Assembly (NCBI GenBank): GCA_014381485.1
Contig: JACNLN010000121.1
Span: 1 to 8,578, forward strand
DNA length: 8,578 nt
Reading direction: 5' to 3'
DNA from: Fidelibacterota bacterium
Lineage (GTDB): Bacteria > Fidelibacterota > Marinisomatia > Marinisomatales > CAZVFT01
Shown here: positions 6,314-8,578 of the stretch, in pieces
Layout: every line of letters begins with the position of its first letter
How positions within the stretch are numbered: position 1 is the first letter of the stretch
Made by a program: the position numbers and the translations under genes
Notes under the pieces: model-generated
Seen by the model: only the letters and a program-made list of their open reading frames with translations
What the model was told of the DNA's origin: nothing
Databases searched by the model: none

Positions 6314-6566
6314 CGTATTAATCTGATTGTTTCATCAGCTTTATGGTTGTTAAAAAAAACATTAGTGGATCTTGAGTATGATATCGTCGATAAAACGTAA
6401 ATATGTAAAACGTAAAAACTGTCCATTAAATAATTACGTTTTACATAATTATATAGCATCATGATATCTCTATCCTCGCTTATATCCACACTTAAGGCTG
6501 TTAGTAGTTCTCATGGTAAATTTTACAAGTTAAAATATAACATTGATTATGAAAATCATGGATAAA
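6314..6566 (-). other. 253-bp intergenic region, probable promoter region of the glycan operon
   Basis: This is the only sizeable gap in the minus-strand gene run, lying between the DUF4837 lipoprotein and rmlD. It is very AT-rich and holds the TATAAT box and inverted repeat described separately. The octamer ATGATATC occurs twice (6378-6385 and 6461-6468). Near the lipoprotein stop, TGATT (6544-6548) and AATCA (6554-6558) could form a 5-bp hairpin followed by a T-rich stretch on the minus strand, at best a very weak terminator. A 64-codon reading frame spans much of the gap but resembles nothing I know and overlaps the repeats. Confidence 0.5.
6391..6453 (-). promoter_or_regulatory. TATAAT box with adjoining 14-bp inverted repeat and repeated TAAAACGTAA motif
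   Basis: Positions 6402-6415 (TATGTAAAACGTAA) and 6434-6447 are perfect 14-bp inverted repeats with an 18-nt loop. The core TAAAACGTAAA also occurs as a direct repeat at 6391-6401 and 6406-6416, a 15-bp period. On the minus strand a perfect TATAAT (6448-6453) abuts the first arm, so transcription toward rmlD would begin inside the repeat. No good -35 element is visible at 17 bp. This looks like a regulated promoter with an operator over the start site, or a structured leader. The arms lack the GC-rich stem and T tract of an intrinsic terminator. The repeats are certain and the role is inferred. Confidence 0.4.
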
Positions 6567-7595
6567 TTAATTTTCACAGATTGTAAAAGTTTGAGCAATG
6601 ATATCCATTTGTCGCAGGAGAATGACTTTGGGATTACCAGGATTATAAAGGAGAAGATTGATGTGATAAATTCTATCTGTGACTCCATCATAAAATATAT
6701 AGGAAATAAATGGTCCCCCCATCGTTTTCTTCTTGTGTTCCCATAATCCCTGAATCCGCCAGGTTGACCAGTGATTGAAAAATGTTTCCTCAACTGTTAG
6801 ATAATGTTCACTAAACAAAACAGTACCATAAAATCGTTGTGGATACTCCTTATTCATCTCTAGCGCCAGATCTTTATTTAGAAATAGATTTGATGCTTGA
6901 TCAATCCAGTGAACAGAAATCCATCGATATGGAAATGCCCTTCCAATCCAGAGAAAGTTATTCAAACTATCTTCGCGAATAATGACGTAGTCGTGTTGAA
7001 TTCGCATTCTCCAGCCGTTTTTCTCTCCAAGCTCCTCGCTTAATTTCTTTTGCTCCATTCTCTGAAAAATGTGCTTTTTTTCCCGTTCAAGAAATGCCTG
7101 ATCAAAATGATCATATATCTCATCTTTTTTTTGTACCACTGATGTTTCCAATTCCTCCCGACTTACTCCCGCAAGAATTGCAAATATCTGTCCCTGGGAA
7201 TACAGGTTCATTTTTGTGAAAATTTGATTTTCACCTTTCCTCACCATTTCAAACTGGGATGCCGGAAGTAGGTCTTGAATCAGCTTATCACCAGTATAAT
7301 CGCTTATCCCTAAAATAGCTGCCACAATGATGTTATAATTGCTTTTTCGATCTTGGAATTCCTCAAGCGATAGGTATCGAATTTCAAAAACAGATTCGGG
7401 TTGGGGAGTATAACAGATTCTATTAAAGACTGAGTCCAAAATCGGAATAATATTTTCTTTATCCTCATCAGAAACAAATACCAATATTTCGTTTTGAACC
7501 CCTTTTGCTCTTGGTTTATATCCAAAACAGGACATTAAGAAAAAAATTGTTAAAATCAGTAAGATGTAAAATAAACTGTTGAAAATCTTACTCAT
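6567..7595 (-). CDS. DUF4837-family lipoprotein
   Basis: This 342-residue protein has a hydrophobic signal peptide ending in the lipobox LMSC, with the lipidated Cys at residue 23. It is probably anchored in the inner or outer membrane and faces the periplasm. It matches what I know of DUF4837. NEILVFVSD follows the signal (35-43), and TPQPESVFEIRYLSLEEF comes near 63-80. NFLWIGR (213-219) is followed by the strong C-terminal blocks GLWEHKKKTMGGPFISY (283-299) and LLRQMDIIAQTF (326-337). No biochemical function is known to me for this family. A charged, probably helical stretch lies at about 145-195. The ATG at 7595 lies two bases after the rnr stop. A TTG at 7601 would add two residues and overlap that stop. 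The close spacing implies co-transcription with rnr. Confidence 0.82.
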   Translation of the reverse strand: MSKIFNSLFYILLILTIFFLMSCFGYKPRAKGVQNEILVFVSDEDKENIIPILDSVFNRICYTPQPESVFEIRYLSLEEFQDRKSNYNIIVAAILGISDYTGDKLIQDLLPASQFEMVRKGENQIFTKMNLYSQGQIFAILAGVSREELETSVVQKKDEIYDHFDQAFLEREKKHIFQRMEQKKLSEELGEKNGWRMRIQHDYVIIREDSLNNFLWIGRAFPYRWISVHWIDQASNLFLNKDLALEMNKEYPQRFYGTVLFSEHYLTVEETFFNHWSTWRIQGLWEHKKKTMGGPFISYIFYDGVTDRIYHINLLLYNPGNPKVILLRQMDIIAQTFTICEN

Positions 7596-7597
7596 TT

Positions 7598-8578
7598 TCA
7601 ATCCACTGCCTTGAAATTTGCCTGTCCTAGTTTAAGATTGACATCTTTCACAATAATTTCTATCTCATCTCCCAGTCGATATTTGAATTTGTAACGTTTT
7701 CCAATCAGTGAATAATCCGATTCATCATAAACATAATAATCATCAATCAGCCAATCAATATGGATGAATCCTTCTACAAGTGAATCTTTAAGCTCTATAA
7801 ACATACCATTTTTAATGATCCCCGAAATTATTCCCTTAAATTTTTCGCCAATATGTTGAGAAAGCCAGCGAATTTGTTTCAATTTAATATAGTCCCGTTC
7901 TGCTTCCATTGCCCGTACTTCCGCATTTGTTGATTGAGATGCTACTTTCGATAAGTAAGATATTGTCATCCCTTCATCTCTGTCTGCTTTATCTATAATG
8001 TATTGTTTCAATAATCTGTGTACAACCAGATCGGGATATCGTCGTATAGGCGATGTAAAATGCGTGTAACATGAAAATGCCAGACCATAGTGTCCCCGAT
8101 TTTCTGAACTGTATATGGCTTTTGTCATCGTACGAAGAGCAAGAGTTTCGATGAGATTTTTATACGGTGAATCCTCAACACTCGATAAAATCTTTCTGAA
8201 CTCTCCAGGGTTTAATTCCCTTTTTTCTATTTGGTAGAAGTGAAAGCGACGTAACACATTTAGAAACTTTTCCACATCACTTTTAGGCGGTTTGTCATGA
8301 ATTCGATAGATGAAGGGCAATTTGCCATCTCGAACAGTTGGAACTTTCTCTGCAACCACTCGATTTGTCAACAGCATGCATTCCTCAACGATTCGATGAC
8401 TGTCTAATCGTTCACTGGGAATGATTTCGTGGGGAATGCCACTTCCTTTAAATTTGAAGATGGGTTCGGGAATATCAAAATCGATGCTTCCCCACTTCTG
8501 GCGTTGTTGTAACAGTGAGTAGGCAATTGACCGTAACTTTTTCAACATATCAGTATATTCGGATTCATGTTCTCCATC
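7598..8578 (-). CDS. rnr: Ribonuclease R (3' half of the gene, 5' end outside the window)
   Basis: The reading frame runs open to the window edge, and the 326 residues seen are the C-terminal half of an RNase II/R-family 3'-5' exoribonuclease. The first in-window ATG (8548) is internal: the residues before it, DGEHESEYTD, belong to the frame. The RNB domain part contains QKWGSIDFDIPEP (28-40 of the fragment), HRIVEECMLLTNRVVAEK (61-78), YRIHDKP (91-97) and the conserved GLAFSCYTHFTSPIRRYPDL (165-184), whose arginine helps position RNA. An S1 RNA-binding domain (about 240-326) ends the protein, including KFKGIISGIIKNGMFIEL. The aspartates that bind the catalytic metals lie in the missing half. 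The long basic tail of E. coli RNase R is absent, since the protein stops right after the S1 domain. The enzyme degrades structured RNA in the cytoplasm. Confidence 0.94.
   Translation of the reverse strand, partial: DGEHESEYTDMLKKLRSIAYSLLQQRQKWGSIDFDIPEPIFKFKGSGIPHEIIPSERLDSHRIVEECMLLTNRVVAEKVPTVRDGKLPFIYRIHDKPPKSDVEKFLNVLRRFHFYQIEKRELNPGEFRKILSSVEDSPYKNLIETLALRTMTKAIYSSENRGHYGLAFSCYTHFTSPIRRYPDLVVHRLLKQYIIDKADRDEGMTISYLSKVASQSTNAEVRAMEAERDYIKLKQIRWLSQHIGEKFKGIISGIIKNGMFIELKDSLVEGFIHIDWLIDDYYVYDESDYSLIGKRYKFKYRLGDEIEIIVKDVNLKLGQANFKAVD

Noticed and set aside
6295..6489. A 64-codon minus-strand reading frame in the intergenic region before rmlD.
   Set aside because: It covers the TATAAT box and the inverted repeat, overlaps the rmlD start, and shows no recognisable motif.
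6530..7525. Short frames inside the DUF4837 gene (6530-6793 minus, 6543-6746 plus, 7310-7525 minus).
   Set aside because: All overlap the conserved DUF4837 reading frame and have no features of their own.

Overview
The window is an AT-rich bacterial chromosome segment with dense, same-strand genes. A member of the FCB superphylum (Bacteroidota, Ignavibacteriota, Calditrichota or Marinimicrobia-like) fits best. The main clue is a DUF4837-type lipoprotein, a family I know mainly from Bacteroidota and relatives. The other genes (RNase R, AccA, a YhhQ-type transporter, envelope glycosyltransferases) are widespread and do not narrow this further. Some starts have a Shine-Dalgarno motif (GGAG or AGAGGA) and others have none. 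The phylum assignment is an inference.

Layout from left to right. Positions 23-744 hold a compact plus-strand type II toxin-antitoxin module: a Phd/YefM-like antitoxin followed by a ParE/RelE-like toxin, with overlapping stop and start codons. The module is bracketed by a perfect 17-bp inverted repeat, which suggests a discrete inserted cassette. A near-perfect palindrome just upstream of the antitoxin is a good candidate autoregulatory operator. Everything to the right is on the minus strand.

Read in the direction of transcription, the minus strand starts with the 3' half of rnr (RNase R, cut by the window edge), almost touching a DUF4837 lipoprotein gene. A 253-bp intergenic region follows, holding a TATAAT box beside an AT-rich inverted repeat. 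Then comes a tight four-gene run: an RmlD-like nucleotide-sugar reductase, a polyprenyl-phosphate mannosyltransferase-like GT2, a large GT2/polyprenyl-phosphate sugar transferase fusion, and accA. Gaps inside this run are only 5 to 7 bp. After a further 121-bp gap comes a queuosine-precursor transporter (YhhQ family), convergent with the toxin module.

The middle run looks like envelope glycan assembly: making a deoxysugar, charging a lipid carrier with mannose, and adding a sugar at the membrane. AccA at the end supplies malonyl-CoA for fatty acid synthesis. The most unusual protein is the 691-residue fusion. Its C-terminal phosphoglycosyl transferase domain keeps the fold landmarks but lacks the catalytic Asp-Glu dyad and the nearby substrate-binding segment. 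It may therefore act as a membrane scaffold or anchor for the N-terminal glycosyltransferase. I saw no CRISPR array, tRNA, rRNA or transposase.
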